DNA from: ELB16-189 sp018266435
GTDB taxonomy: Bacteria > Bacteroidota > Bacteroidia > Cytophagales > Cyclobacteriaceae
Reading direction: 5' to 3'
Assembly (NCBI GenBank): GCA_030123525.1
Contig: CP126125.1
Span: 1,922,001 to 1,986,000, forward strand
Length of the DNA stretch: 64,000 bases
The translations under genes and the position numbers were made by a program. The notes beneath the pieces are model-generated. The model searched no databases, was not told where the DNA came from, and was given only the letters and a program-made list of their open reading frames with translations. Shown here piece by piece: positions 24,044-32,924 of this stretch (its first letter is position 1; each line of letters begins with the position of its first letter).

Positions 24044-24688
24044 TTAATCATGTGAATGATCACAGTTGTAAATATCAAAATCCTTAAAGTCTCTCTTTAT
24101 GTTCAGATCGAGGTCGCGGATCAATCCGTTTTCAATTTCATACACCCAGCCGTGCAAATGAATTTCCTGATGACGATCGAGTGCCTCCTGAACAATGGAT
24201 GTCATCGACAGTCGAAAGACTTGCTCTTGTACGTTCAGTTCAACTAACTTCCGCCATTTTTCTTCTTCGCTGGTGAGGTGATCCAGTTCCTTCCTGTACT
24301 GGCGGTACACGTCTCGTATGCTCCTGAGCCAATTGTCAATCAAACCATTGTGAGTTTTACTTAATGCCGCCTTTACCCCACCACATCCGTAATGCCCGCA
24401 CACCACAATGTGCTTCACTTTTAATATGTCCACCGAGTATTGCAGCACCGCCATCAGGTTCATATCGGTAGAGATGACCAAGTTGGAAATATTACGGTGT
24501 TCAAAAATTTCCCCGGGTCGGGTGCCGGTGATCACGCTGGCGGGTGCGCGGCTATCGGAGCACCCGATAAACAAATATTCAGGATTTTGACCCAAGGCCA
24601 TGTTGGAAAAATAGCCTGGGTCTTGCTCCGTTTGCCGCGAGGCCCAGGCTTTGTTGTTTTCAAATAATTTATCGTATGAGAATTTCAT
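24044..24688 (-). CDS. Beta-class carbonic anhydrase
   Basis: A 214-residue cytoplasmic protein. The zinc ligands and catalytic dyad are present: C43, D45 and R47 in GCSDSRAP, and H99 and C102 in CGHYGCGG. It interconverts CO2 and bicarbonate. The length and the SDSRAPA and GEIFEHRNI motifs match bacterial beta-carbonic anhydrases. It lies 1 bp from the channel-like gene in an operon with a bestrophin anion channel, a ZIP transporter and the Czc pump, so bicarbonate and zinc handling seem linked here (inference). Confidence 0.95.
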   Translation of the reverse strand: MKFSYDKLFENNKAWASRQTEQDPGYFSNMALGQNPEYLFIGCSDSRAPASVITGTRPGEIFEHRNISNLVISTDMNLMAVLQYSVDILKVKHIVVCGHYGCGGVKAALSKTHNGLIDNWLRSIRDVYRQYRKELDHLTSEEEKWRKLVELNVQEQVFRLSMTSIVQEALDRHQEIHLHGWVYEIENGLIRDLDLNIKRDFKDFDIYNCDHSHD

Positions 24689-24689
24689 A

Positions 24690-25037
24690 TCAATTTACTT
24701 TTTTGTTTGTTTCTGAATTCACTTCTTCATCAAATGGATGACTGATGTTGAGCATATGAACATACCGATGAAAAATAGGTATCGTCATAATGCCCACCAG
24801 CGACAAGAAGACAATACCGCTGTACAAAGCATATACACCGGCAAACACTTTACCGGCATTGGAAGTGGGTTCATCTACCGGGCCCATGCCCGTGAGCAAC
24901 ATGGCGGCATTTAAAAAGGCATCGTGCCAGGTGATGGGACAAAAATATTTGAATCCGATCATGCCGCTGCCCAAAGAGACAAGTAAAATGATGAATCCAA
25001 ATAGAAGACCTTTGGTTATAGGTGAAAGTTTTATCAT
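24690..25037 (-). CDS. Two-helix ion-channel-like membrane protein
   Basis: A 115-residue protein with two membrane helices (about 10-28 and 64-88). Between them, HDAFLNAAMLLTGMGPVDEP (39-57) resembles the pore helix and filter of 2TM potassium channels ('DAxYxxxxTxTTVGYGDxxP'), followed by GKVFAGVYALYSGIVFLSLV as the second helix. The TVGYG filter is replaced by TGMGP, so ion selectivity is not predictable, and K+ conduction should not be assumed. It lies between the bestrophin (19 bp) and carbonic anhydrase (1 bp) genes. Confidence 0.5.
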   Translation of the reverse strand: MIKLSPITKGLLFGFIILLVSLGSGMIGFKYFCPITWHDAFLNAAMLLTGMGPVDEPTSNAGKVFAGVYALYSGIVFLSLVGIMTIPIFHRYVHMLNISHPFDEEVNSETNKKVN

Positions 25038-25056
25038 GGCAATACGGTATTAAATT

Positions 25057-25950
25057 TTACAAAACATAGTAGTCATTATTTTCATTTTCGTGCATAGGTT
25101 GGTCGCTATCCCCTATCATTTCTTTCAAGTTTCGCTCGATCGTTTGAGAAAGGGCCGTCATGGGAGTATCCAGTGGCTGATTTTCAAAAGGATCTTGCAT
25201 CAAAATAGACGTCTCTTCGATAGCGATAAAAATAGCGGGGATGGCTATGGTAACGGCAATCTCGACCAATGGGTATTCATCGCTGATGCCCAAAGGCAGC
25301 AAGGTGGCAAAAACATAAATAAGAAAGTGGATCATTAAACTGTATGATTTGGGGAACACCGTATTCTTGATACGTTCGCACCGACCCATGGCATCGCACA
25401 AACGCTGCACGGTGCCATCCAGTTGCTGTTGCTGCAGTGGGTTGATTTTCCCTTCCTCCAGTGCTTTTGCCAACGCTGTGGAGTGCGCGGAAAGCAACGC
25501 ATTGGGAATATGATTTGCCTTGATTGCATGACGGGTCAAGAAAGCAGCAACATCGATCGAGAGCGGTTGTCCACGCAGAGACTGACTGAGCGCATAGCAC
25601 CAATAAATTTGCCGATAGGCGAAATCACGGATGATCGCATCATCGCTGTCAGAGGAATTTTTGTGGAACGAGATAACCTGCCTGATCAATGTTCTGGAGT
25701 CGTTCACAATAGCCCCCCACACAATGCGGGCTTCCCACCATCGCTCGTACGACTGGCTGACGCGAAAGGCGAGCAGCAACGAAAGCGCTGTGCCGATAAT
25801 GCCTGTTACACCGAGGGGAACGGAAATTTTACTCAAAAACGAATACTGGTCGAGTACGCCCACCACAATGGCATATGCGGAAATAATAGCGAGATCAACT
25901 TGTATTATTTTTAGAAAAGGCCCAACCGGTATTTTTATATTCAGCAGCAT
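25057..25950 (-). CDS. Bestrophin-family anion channel
   Basis: A 297-residue protein with four membrane helices and the bestrophin signature ALSLLLAFRVSQSYERWWEA plus IVNDSRTL; the C-terminal domain has LLPLGISDEYPLVEIAVTI and EETSILMQDPFENQPLDTPM. Bacterial bestrophin homologues form pentameric channels; anion (Cl-, HCO3-) and cation passage have both been reported in the family. The co-location with carbonic anhydrase suggests bicarbonate passage (inference). It lies 27 bp downstream of a ZIP transporter. Confidence 0.9.
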   Translation of the reverse strand: MLLNIKIPVGPFLKIIQVDLAIISAYAIVVGVLDQYSFLSKISVPLGVTGIIGTALSLLLAFRVSQSYERWWEARIVWGAIVNDSRTLIRQVISFHKNSSDSDDAIIRDFAYRQIYWCYALSQSLRGQPLSIDVAAFLTRHAIKANHIPNALLSAHSTALAKALEEGKINPLQQQQLDGTVQRLCDAMGRCERIKNTVFPKSYSLMIHFLIYVFATLLPLGISDEYPLVEIAVTIAIPAIFIAIEETSILMQDPFENQPLDTPMTALSQTIERNLKEMIGDSDQPMHENENNDYYVL

Positions 25951-25977
25951 TCGCAGTGTATTTTATTAAAACTATGA

Positions 25978-26709
25978 TCAAACCACCATTCCCAAAATCA
26001 GGAACAGTAAAAAGCCGCCAAAAAAAACCCCTGTATGCCAAACCGATTCCTCTTCCTCATGCGCTTCTATCAACAGTTCCTCGGTGACCAAAAACAGTAA
26101 AGCAGACAAGCCAAACGAAAGCACTATCTCCATTGAGCTGTCGGAGAGGTTGTGCAGCAGGGTACCTCCAAGTACCGCACTTACAAAAAACAGCAAGGCA
26201 AGCATGGCGATGATGGACAATGATTTTGGCTTTGTCATTTTATTTTCGCCCAACTCGGTAGCCGTTGCCATTCCCAATGAGAGTAATTCAATAGAGAGTG
26301 CGACTGCCAGCAACATACCTTCCGTTCCGCCAGCAGAGAAGCCAATACCCAGAAGTAATCCGTCAATAAAAATATCAATGCCAATCGCAACTAATAACCC
26401 CATCGGTATGCTACCTCCTGCCTCTGAGCCGGATTTTTCTTCAGCGGGCTCGACAAACTTTCGAATTGCCAGCATAGTGATGAGCCCCAGGGCGAAACCA
26501 ACAATTACCTGAACGGGTTTATGTTCCTTTATTACGTCTGGCAATAACTCTACCGCCACTACAGAGAACACTACCCCCGCTGCAAAATGCAGGATCAAAC
26601 TTCGTAGATGACCACTGGGCTTTTTAACAAGCGCTATCATTCCGCCTGTTATCATAGTAATTACTGGGATCACCGAAAACATTAGGATTTTTTGAAATAA
26701 AGGTGTCAT
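25978..26709 (-). CDS. ZIP-family metal transporter with altered metal site
   Basis: A 243-residue protein with about eight membrane helices and the ZIP layout (LILHFAAGVVFSVVAVELLP, then two central helices). The usual TM4 HNxPEG motif reads DIFIDGLLLG, and TM5 has IELLSLGMATATEL in place of HExPEG, so the canonical His ligands are missing, replaced by Asp and Glu. Metal choice or mechanism may differ from known ZIPs. It lies between czcB (16 bp) and the bestrophin gene, so it is coupled to efflux. Confidence 0.8.
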   Translation of the reverse strand: MTPLFQKILMFSVIPVITMITGGMIALVKKPSGHLRSLILHFAAGVVFSVVAVELLPDVIKEHKPVQVIVGFALGLITMLAIRKFVEPAEEKSGSEAGGSIPMGLLVAIGIDIFIDGLLLGIGFSAGGTEGMLLAVALSIELLSLGMATATELGENKMTKPKSLSIIAMLALLFFVSAVLGGTLLHNLSDSSMEIVLSFGLSALLFLVTEELLIEAHEEEESVWHTGVFFGGFLLFLILGMVV

Positions 26710-26725
26710 ACATTTTTAGGTTAGG

Positions 26726-27910
26726 TTATTCTTCTTCAGCGCTATTGAGCATTTTTGAAATCAGGTCATACGCTCCCTTCACCACCACTTTCGCTTTGAT
26801 ATCAAAACCTTCCGGCAAAATCACTTCTGTAAATCCACCTTCTTTGAGGCCTGTTTTAATTTCCATCCTTTTGAAGTGAAATTCATTCGTGTTTTTCTCA
26901 CTGTTCTCCTGGGCGATGAAAATAAAATTTTTGCCTTCCGCCTGCACAACGGCATTATCAGGCACCGCATTTACTTCAATATCGCTGCTTTCCACTCTTG
27001 CTTTGAAGTAGGTGCCGGGTATCAGCTCCTTGTCCTCATGATCAAGATGGCTGTGGACACGGATAGTTCTGTCGGGGCTGATCTCGCGTCCGATTAAGTG
27101 GATGGTAGCCGTTCGTTCTTTTGATTCGTTGGAAAGTTGGAAATAAACCTTGTCACCTATTTTCAGAAAAGGCACATCTTTTTCAAATACAGTAAGCTCC
27201 GCATGAAGGTGACGAGTGTCCACAATTTCAAAAAGCACATCGAACGCATTGACATACTTGCCAATGTTCACATTTACTTTTGTAACGTATCCATTGATTG
27301 GGGAGGTCAGGAAAATATCCTTCCTGATTCCTTCGGTTTCAATCTTCTTCGCGCTGATGTTGAGCATGGAAAGCTTTTGCTCCAGTCCTTGAAGATTTGA
27401 TTTTAGCGATCGGTATTCTGATTCAGTTTTTTGTAAGGTCTTGATGGCGCTCACATTTTCCTGGTTCAGTTCCTTTTGCCGTGTGTACTCCTTTTCCATA
27501 AAATCCAACTGACTCTTATTATTAAGATAATCCTGTTGGAGCTGAATGTAATCCGGGTGCTCCAGCGTGGCTATCACTTCCCCTTGAGTGACCCACATAC
27601 CTTGAAGCAACGCTGTACTTTTAAGGATGCCTCCCATCGGCACAGTTATGCTCACTAATTGCTGCGGGGGAACATCAAGAAGTCCGTTTACTTTGATGCT
27701 CGCGCCAAGTTTTTGTTTCTCAATATTTCCGAACTGAATTTTAGAAGTTTTGAATTGTGCTTCGGTGAGCGTTACCAATTCCGGGTTTTCTTTTTCCGTT
27801 TCTCCTTTCTGCGCTTTTTCCGTTTTCTTTCCACATGCAGAGAGCAACACAATCAGAAAAAGTGTTAACGAGGAGATAAGTATATGGCTTGATTGATTAA
27901 TTCGTTTCAT
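26726..27910 (-). CDS. czcB: CzcB-like RND periplasmic adaptor
   Basis: A 394-residue lipoprotein (signal ending LLSAC, then GKKTEKAQKGETEKENPE). It has the membrane-fusion layout: lipoyl half (GGILKSTALLQGMWVTQGEV), long alpha-hairpin (LQQDYLNNKSQLDFMEKEYT), second lipoyl half (SPINGYVTKVNVNIGKYVNA) and beta-barrel (LHAELTVFEKDVPFLKIGDK). It lacks HMBD and Met-rich inserts, unlike the CusB adaptors here. It lies 12 bp downstream of czcA and joins it to the outer-membrane domain. Expected substrates are Zn, Cd or Co (family inference). Confidence 0.92.
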   Translation of the reverse strand: MKRINQSSHILISSLTLFLIVLLSACGKKTEKAQKGETEKENPELVTLTEAQFKTSKIQFGNIEKQKLGASIKVNGLLDVPPQQLVSITVPMGGILKSTALLQGMWVTQGEVIATLEHPDYIQLQQDYLNNKSQLDFMEKEYTRQKELNQENVSAIKTLQKTESEYRSLKSNLQGLEQKLSMLNISAKKIETEGIRKDIFLTSPINGYVTKVNVNIGKYVNAFDVLFEIVDTRHLHAELTVFEKDVPFLKIGDKVYFQLSNESKERTATIHLIGREISPDRTIRVHSHLDHEDKELIPGTYFKARVESSDIEVNAVPDNAVVQAEGKNFIFIAQENSEKNTNEFHFKRMEIKTGLKEGGFTEVILPEGFDIKAKVVVKGAYDLISKMLNSAEEE

Positions 27911-27922
27911 AACTGAAGTCTT

Positions 27923-30900
27923 TTATTGTTTACCGATGATGTATTCCAAAGTAATGACTGACTGGTTGTAGTTGTTCAAGGTTTGCAAATATCCCGTGCG
28001 CACCTCCGTGGCCGTTCGTAAACTTTGCAAGTATTCTACATAACCTATCTCACCCGCCTGAAAAGCACGCTGCGACTGCCTTAACAATAATTCAGCATTG
28101 GGCAATGACGAGCTTTGATAGTAGGTGAGTGATTCACGATATTTTAAATACTCTTGCAGCAATTCATTGAGCTGGCCTTTAAAATTTTTCTGTTGATAGT
28201 CAAAATAACTCTGTGCCGCGTTGCGCTGTTCTTGCGCTGCTTTTATCTTGGCCATTTGCGGGCGAATCCATAGCGGAATACTCAATCCGAGCTGAAAGCC
28301 CTGGAAGCGATCCGCCTTGGTAGCAAACCGGGTCGATTGTTCGTTAAGGGGAATATCAATTAAAGTCTGACTGAAATATCCAACGGCTATATCAGGAAGC
28401 AACCTGTTCTTAGTAACTGCTTTCGATTTCTCAGCGATTACAATTTCCTGACGTAACCAATTTAACATTGGATTTGCTGAGAGTGCTAATGTATCTGGCA
28501 AAGTAATTTCTCGCGCAGAAAGACTGTCAAACGTAATATCAATAGGATGGTTTTCATTTAGCAGTGTTTGCAACCGCGTTTGGAAAATATGAATGTCAGC
28601 GTCATTTTGTAAACGAAGCGTTTTTACTTGTCGCGATTGTGTTTCTGCTGTTGTCTTTTCAATGAGTGTTGTCTCACCTGTTCTCAATCGAATACCCGCA
28701 GCCCTTGCAAAAGTGGAGTAGATGCTGTCTTGCGTTTGCAGCCATTTGTTTAAAGTCTTCAGATACGCCAATTGATAGAATGCTGATTTCACCTGGAAGG
28801 CTAAATCGTTTTGAGTTGCTGATAATTTTAGTTCGCTTCCTCGCACTTGCGCACTGCCCAAAGCCGCACTTGAAGTGAAGACTGTAGGAAACGGAATTGA
28901 CTGTGAGATCGCAAGATTATTATCACGCGCATAACTGTTGTATTGGCCGAAGAGACCCATCACCGAGGTTTTACCAATATCGGTTGCAGTCTTTTTAAAC
29001 TGACGGTTAGCTTCAATTTCATATTGCACCGTCTTAATGCTGGAATTTTTTTTCAGCGCAACATTAACAGCTTCATCCAATGTAACGACCGTTGGCGTTG
29101 TAGTTTGCGCCTGGGCGAACGTGCTCGCAGGCAGTATTAAAAGCGCCAATATGAAAATTAACATAGGCTGTGGTTTTATGGAGTGTAGTTGAAATGTTTC
29201 AGACAATACGTACAGGCACGGCAATACGATAAGTGTGAGTAGCGTTGAAGTGATCAGTCCGCCAATCACCACGGTGGCGAGCGGTTTTTGAACTTCTGCA
29301 CCCGCACTCGTAGCCAACGCCATCGGCAAAAAACCAAGTGATGCAACGGTGGCTGTCATCAGCACAGGTCGAAGGCGAATCTCTGTGCCTTTTTTTATGA
29401 TCGCATTCAGGTCGGTGAGCCCCTCTTTTTTCAAGCTATTGAATTCGGCTATCAGCACGATGCCGTTTAGTACCGCCACGCCAAACAAAGCAATAAAGCC
29501 GATGCCTGCCGAAATGCTGAAAGGCATACCGCGCAACAGCAAAGCAAACACGCCACCAATGGATGCCATTGGAATAGCAGTGAAAATCAGAATAGATTGT
29601 TTCATCGAGTTGAAGGTTAAGAACAATAATATCAATATGAGCAGAAGAGCAACAGGCACTGCCACAGATAATCTTGCTTGTGCTTCTTTGAGGTTTTCAA
29701 ACTGGCCTCCATACGTGGGGTAGTAGCCGGGAGGGAAGGTCACCTGTTTTTCTATTTTCTCCTGAAGTTCTTTTACTATCGTTGCCACATCGCGACCCCT
29801 CACATTAAAGCCAACGATGATTCTTCGCTTGGCATCTTCACGTTGTATCTGGTTAGGCCCCATTTTAAATTCCACCTCGGCAACTTGCTTTAAAGGAATC
29901 TGTTCGCCTTTCGGAGAGGAGATAAAAAGGTTGCGAACGTCTTCAATATCCTGACGGCTTAATGAACTGAGACGAACGGTGAGGTCATATCTTCTCTCGC
30001 CCTCGAAGACAAGCCCGGCAGCTTGCCCTGCAAAAGCGGTGTTGACGGCCTGGTTTATGTCGGCAATGTTCAAGCCATACTTGGCTACTTCATCGCGGTC
30101 GATGTTGATCACAATTTGTGGAAGGCCTGTAACTTGCTCAACATATAAATCGCGGGCGCCATCGACACTATTAACCACTTTCGCCACCCTCTGCGACAAG
30201 TCTGCAAGCACATTTAAATCCTCGCCAAAAATTTTCACGGCCACATCCTGTTTTACTCCGGAGATCAATTCATTAAAGCGCATTTGGATGGGTTGTTGAA
30301 AACCAAAGGTTACTCCGGGAATTACCTCCAATGCTTCCCTCATTTTTTCAGCCAACTCTTCCCGGTTGTCTGCTTTTTTCCACTGCTCTTTTGGCTTAAG
30401 CAGCACCATCATGTCTATGGCTTCAATGGGCATTGGGTCAGTGGGAATTTCGGAGGAGCCGATTTTTCCAACTACTTCCTTTACTTCATCGGGAAACTGA
30501 CGTAATAAAATTTCCGCACCCCTTGAAGAAACATCCACAGTGTGCATCAGGCTGCTTCCGGTAAGAACGCGCGTCTCCACGGCAAAATTCCCTTCTTCCA
30601 GCGTGGGAAGAAACTCACCTCCCATATTCAAAAAAATAACAAGGCTTGCTATGAATATCGCAACTGCAGAACCAACTACAATACTTTTGCGCTTCAGGGC
30701 ACCGTTTATAATCGGCTCATAAATCCGGTGAAAGAAGGCCATCATTTTATCTGAGAAATTTTGCTTATGGGTTGGGTTCTTGCTCAGAAAAAGGGCAGAC
30801 ATCATGGGTACATAGGTAAGAGAAAGAAGGAATGCGCCAAGGATGGCAAAGCTGACAGTCTGTGCCATTGGCTTAAACATTTTGCCTTCTACTCCGATCA

Positions 30901-32296
30901 GCGCCAAAATGGGGATGTAAACGATCAAAATAATGATCTCGCCAAAAGCGGCAGATGACCTGATTTTGGAGGCGGATATATATACCTCCTGATCCATCTC
31001 GTCCTGCGATAGCCTGGATACGATTTTCTGTGCGCCAAGATGGTGCAGGGTGGCCTCGACAATTATTACTGCGCCATCGACAATGAGCCCAAAATCAATT
31101 GCCCCTAGGCTCATCAGATTTCCCGAAACACCGAAAACGCGCATGAGTGAAATCGCAAACAGCATCGATAAAGGGATCATGGTGGCTACTATTAGCCCGG
31201 CCCGGAGATTCCCTAAGAAAAGGACCAATATGAATATCACAATCAGTGCCCCTTCAATTAAGTTTTTCTCTACAGTACCTACAGCCCGGTTTACCAGTTC
31301 ACTTCGGTCAAGAAAAGGTTCTATCGTCACGCCATGGGGCAACGTCTTTTTTATTTGTTTCATTTTTTCTTTGACGCGGTTTACCACTGCGTTTGAATTC
31401 TCTCCTTTCAACATCAATGTGATACCACCCACTACTTCACCTTCCTTGTTGTAGGTCATCGCTCCGTAGCGGTTGGCAAAACCAAAGCGCACATCCGCCA
31501 CGTTGCGTATGAGAATGGGAATTCCTCCCTCGGTGTTTTTAACCACGATCTTGCCGATGTCATCGATGGTGTTGATCAACCCTTCACTTCTGATAAACCA
31601 CGCGTTGGGCTTTTTATCAATGTAAGCGCCACCGGTATTCTGGTTATTTTTTTCAAGGGCAACAAAAACATCGGTTATGCCAAGATTATAACTTCGAAGT
31701 TTATCGGGATCAAGGGCTATTTCATATTGTTTGAGATAGCCACCGAAGCTGGCGACATCTGCTACACCCGGTGTACCCAGCAACTGCCTGCGTACAATCC
31801 AATCCTGGATGCTGCGAAGTTCCATCGCATCATACTTGTCTTCATAACCTTTCTCCGGGCGGATAATGTATTGATATATTTCACCGAGCCCCGTAGAGAT
31901 TGGAGCCAGTTCAGGTATGCCAACACCCGGTGGAATGCGGCTTGCCGCTACCGTGAGCCTTTCGTTTACTTGCTGACGCGCCCAGTACACATCCACATTG
32001 TCGAGAAAAACAATAGTTACAACCGAAAGCCCGAAGCGTGAAAAACTTCTGATTTCTTCGATATCGTGAATGGTTGTCATTGTTTGCTCGACAGGAAATG
32101 TAACGAGCCGTTCAATGTCCACTGCAGATTGAGAAGGTGCAACTGTAATAATTTGCACCTGGTTGTTGGTAATATCCGGCACAGCGTCAATAGGAAGTTG
32201 AGTCATTGAATAACCTCCCCACGCAATAAGCCCTATCGTGAAAAGTCCGATGATCAGCTTATTGTTTATTGAATAACGAATGATTTTATCTAACAT
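27923..32296 (-). CDS. czcA: CzcA-type RND permease fused to a TolC-type outer-membrane domain
   Basis: A 1457-residue protein; start at ATG 32296 (MLDKIIRYSINNKL), with a longer frame to 32494 that has no homology. The first about 1030 residues are a complete CzcA (PDITNNQVQII; DFGLIVDGAVIIVE with proton-relay Asp and Glu). At the positions of E. coli CusA M573, M623 and M672 it has non-Met residues (NFAVETR, PIEAIDMM, MRFNELI), favouring divalent cations. Near residue 1045 an internal Met starts LIFILALLILPASTFAQ, which looks like a signal peptide with an AxA-type site, and then the TolC domain (LDEAVNVALKKNSSIKTVQY) follows to the end. This gives inner- and outer-membrane parts from one gene. 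Confidence 0.92.
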   Translation of the reverse strand: MLDKIIRYSINNKLIIGLFTIGLIAWGGYSMTQLPIDAVPDITNNQVQIITVAPSQSAVDIERLVTFPVEQTMTTIHDIEEIRSFSRFGLSVVTIVFLDNVDVYWARQQVNERLTVAASRIPPGVGIPELAPISTGLGEIYQYIIRPEKGYEDKYDAMELRSIQDWIVRRQLLGTPGVADVASFGGYLKQYEIALDPDKLRSYNLGITDVFVALEKNNQNTGGAYIDKKPNAWFIRSEGLINTIDDIGKIVVKNTEGGIPILIRNVADVRFGFANRYGAMTYNKEGEVVGGITLMLKGENSNAVVNRVKEKMKQIKKTLPHGVTIEPFLDRSELVNRAVGTVEKNLIEGALIVIFILVLFLGNLRAGLIVATMIPLSMLFAISLMRVFGVSGNLMSLGAIDFGLIVDGAVIIVEATLHHLGAQKIVSRLSQDEMDQEVYISASKIRSSAAFGEIIILIVYIPILALIGVEGKMFKPMAQTVSFAILGAFLLSLTYVPMMSALFLSKNPTHKQNFSDKMMAFFHRIYEPIINGALKRKSIVVGSAVAIFIASLVIFLNMGGEFLPTLEEGNFAVETRVLTGSSLMHTVDVSSRGAEILLRQFPDEVKEVVGKIGSSEIPTDPMPIEAIDMMVLLKPKEQWKKADNREELAEKMREALEVIPGVTFGFQQPIQMRFNELISGVKQDVAVKIFGEDLNVLADLSQRVAKVVNSVDGARDLYVEQVTGLPQIVINIDRDEVAKYGLNIADINQAVNTAFAGQAAGLVFEGERRYDLTVRLSSLSRQDIEDVRNLFISSPKGEQIPLKQVAEVEFKMGPNQIQREDAKRRIIVGFNVRGRDVATIVKELQEKIEKQVTFPPGYYPTYGGQFENLKEAQARLSVAVPVALLLILILLFLTFNSMKQSILIFTAIPMASIGGVFALLLRGMPFSISAGIGFIALFGVAVLNGIVLIAEFNSLKKEGLTDLNAIIKKGTEIRLRPVLMTATVASLGFLPMALATSAGAEVQKPLATVVIGGLITSTLLTLIVLPCLYVLSETFQLHSIKPQPMLIFILALLILPASTFAQAQTTTPTVVTLDEAVNVALKKNSSIKTVQYEIEANRQFKKTATDIGKTSVMGLFGQYNSYARDNNLAISQSIPFPTVFTSSAALGSAQVRGSELKLSATQNDLAFQVKSAFYQLAYLKTLNKWLQTQDSIYSTFARAAGIRLRTGETTLIEKTTAETQSRQVKTLRLQNDADIHIFQTRLQTLLNENHPIDITFDSLSAREITLPDTLALSANPMLNWLRQEIVIAEKSKAVTKNRLLPDIAVGYFSQTLIDIPLNEQSTRFATKADRFQGFQLGLSIPLWIRPQMAKIKAAQEQRNAAQSYFDYQQKNFKGQLNELLQEYLKYRESLTYYQSSSLPNAELLLRQSQRAFQAGEIGYVEYLQSLRTATEVRTGYLQTLNNYNQSVITLEYIIGKQ

Positions 32297-32548
32297 AATT
32301 TTCAATGATGATTTAGATTGAGAGACGGCAGAACGCCTTGCAAAATCAAAGAAACAAGAAGCAAGAGGCCGAAGACTGTCCACAATAAATATTGGGCAAT
32401 CTTCGTAAATACATTTTTCCCATTCTTCGACAGAGTCTTTTTTTGTTTGTGATTTTTCATGTTTAAGCCTGAAAAGAAATTTCGCCAAGGACAAATTATT
32501 TGCCTTGGAAAAGATGCGTCATGGAGACGCCTAAAAAAAAATCAGAGC
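32297..32548. other. Leader region between DUF6660 gene and czcA
   Basis: This 252-bp region holds no convincing gene. It contains an inverted repeat of CCAAGG/CCTTGG with partly pairing flanks (32485-32508) and a short hairpin (32516-32530) just downstream of the DUF6660 stop. A czc operon promoter probably lies here, but I cannot name a clear -33/-7 pair. Confidence 0.4.
32516..32530 (-). terminator. Possible terminator hairpin after the DUF6660 gene
   Basis: On the minus strand GCGTC-TCCAT-GACGC forms a 5-bp hairpin followed by ATCTTTTCC. It lies 18 bp downstream of the DUF6660 stop. The stem is short and the T tract is poor, so this is only a possible terminator or attenuator. Confidence 0.3.
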
Positions 32549-32863
32549 TTAAAGTTTTGGCGGTTGCCAGATAGCTGTCTCACTGCCAGGCGAGAACCTT
32601 TCAAAGTAACGAGTGGCCTGCCTGGTATTATGCACCTGCAACGCAAACGAAAATCCTGAAAGGTGATTTAACTGAATGTGCGCTGCACAACAGGAACAGA
32701 TACAAAAAGGAGTGCAGAAATCTTGCTCTGCATTGGAGTAATTGTGATTACCGTTTTCTGTGAACGCGATACCTGCTCTTTGTTCATCAAGGCAGGTTTC
32801 CTTGTCTTTGCACGGATACACCGACAGGAAGAATATATATAACGTAAACAGGAGGCGGATCAT
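32549..32863 (-). CDS. DUF6660 family Cys-rich secreted protein
   Basis: A 104-residue protein from ATG 32863 (MIRLLFTLYIFFLSVYPCKD); the frame is open to 32899, but this start gives the family's usual short signal. It has the characteristic CTPFCICSCCAAHIQ cluster and the C-terminal AIWQPPKL of DUF6660. Four closely spaced Cys suit metal binding. The family is often the first gene ahead of Czc/Cus efflux operons in Bacteroidota, as here. Function is not known. Confidence 0.8.
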   Translation of the reverse strand: MIRLLFTLYIFFLSVYPCKDKETCLDEQRAGIAFTENGNHNYSNAEQDFCTPFCICSCCAAHIQLNHLSGFSFALQVHNTRQATRYFERFSPGSETAIWQPPKL

Positions 32864-32924
32864 CTTCACGGTGCAAAGGTAAACGAAAAAACCATGCAAT
32901 TGGGTTCGGAAAAAAATTGGTTAA

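Noticed and set aside
29162..29164. A separate tolC gene starting at the internal ATG 29164
   Set aside because: The frame is continuous with CzcA and there is no stop between; internal initiation is possible but cannot be shown from sequence.
32485..32508. CCAAGG/CCTTGG inverted repeat as a czc operator
   Set aside because: It is a single occurrence, 190 bp from the czcA start, with no regulator gene nearby; noted but not called.
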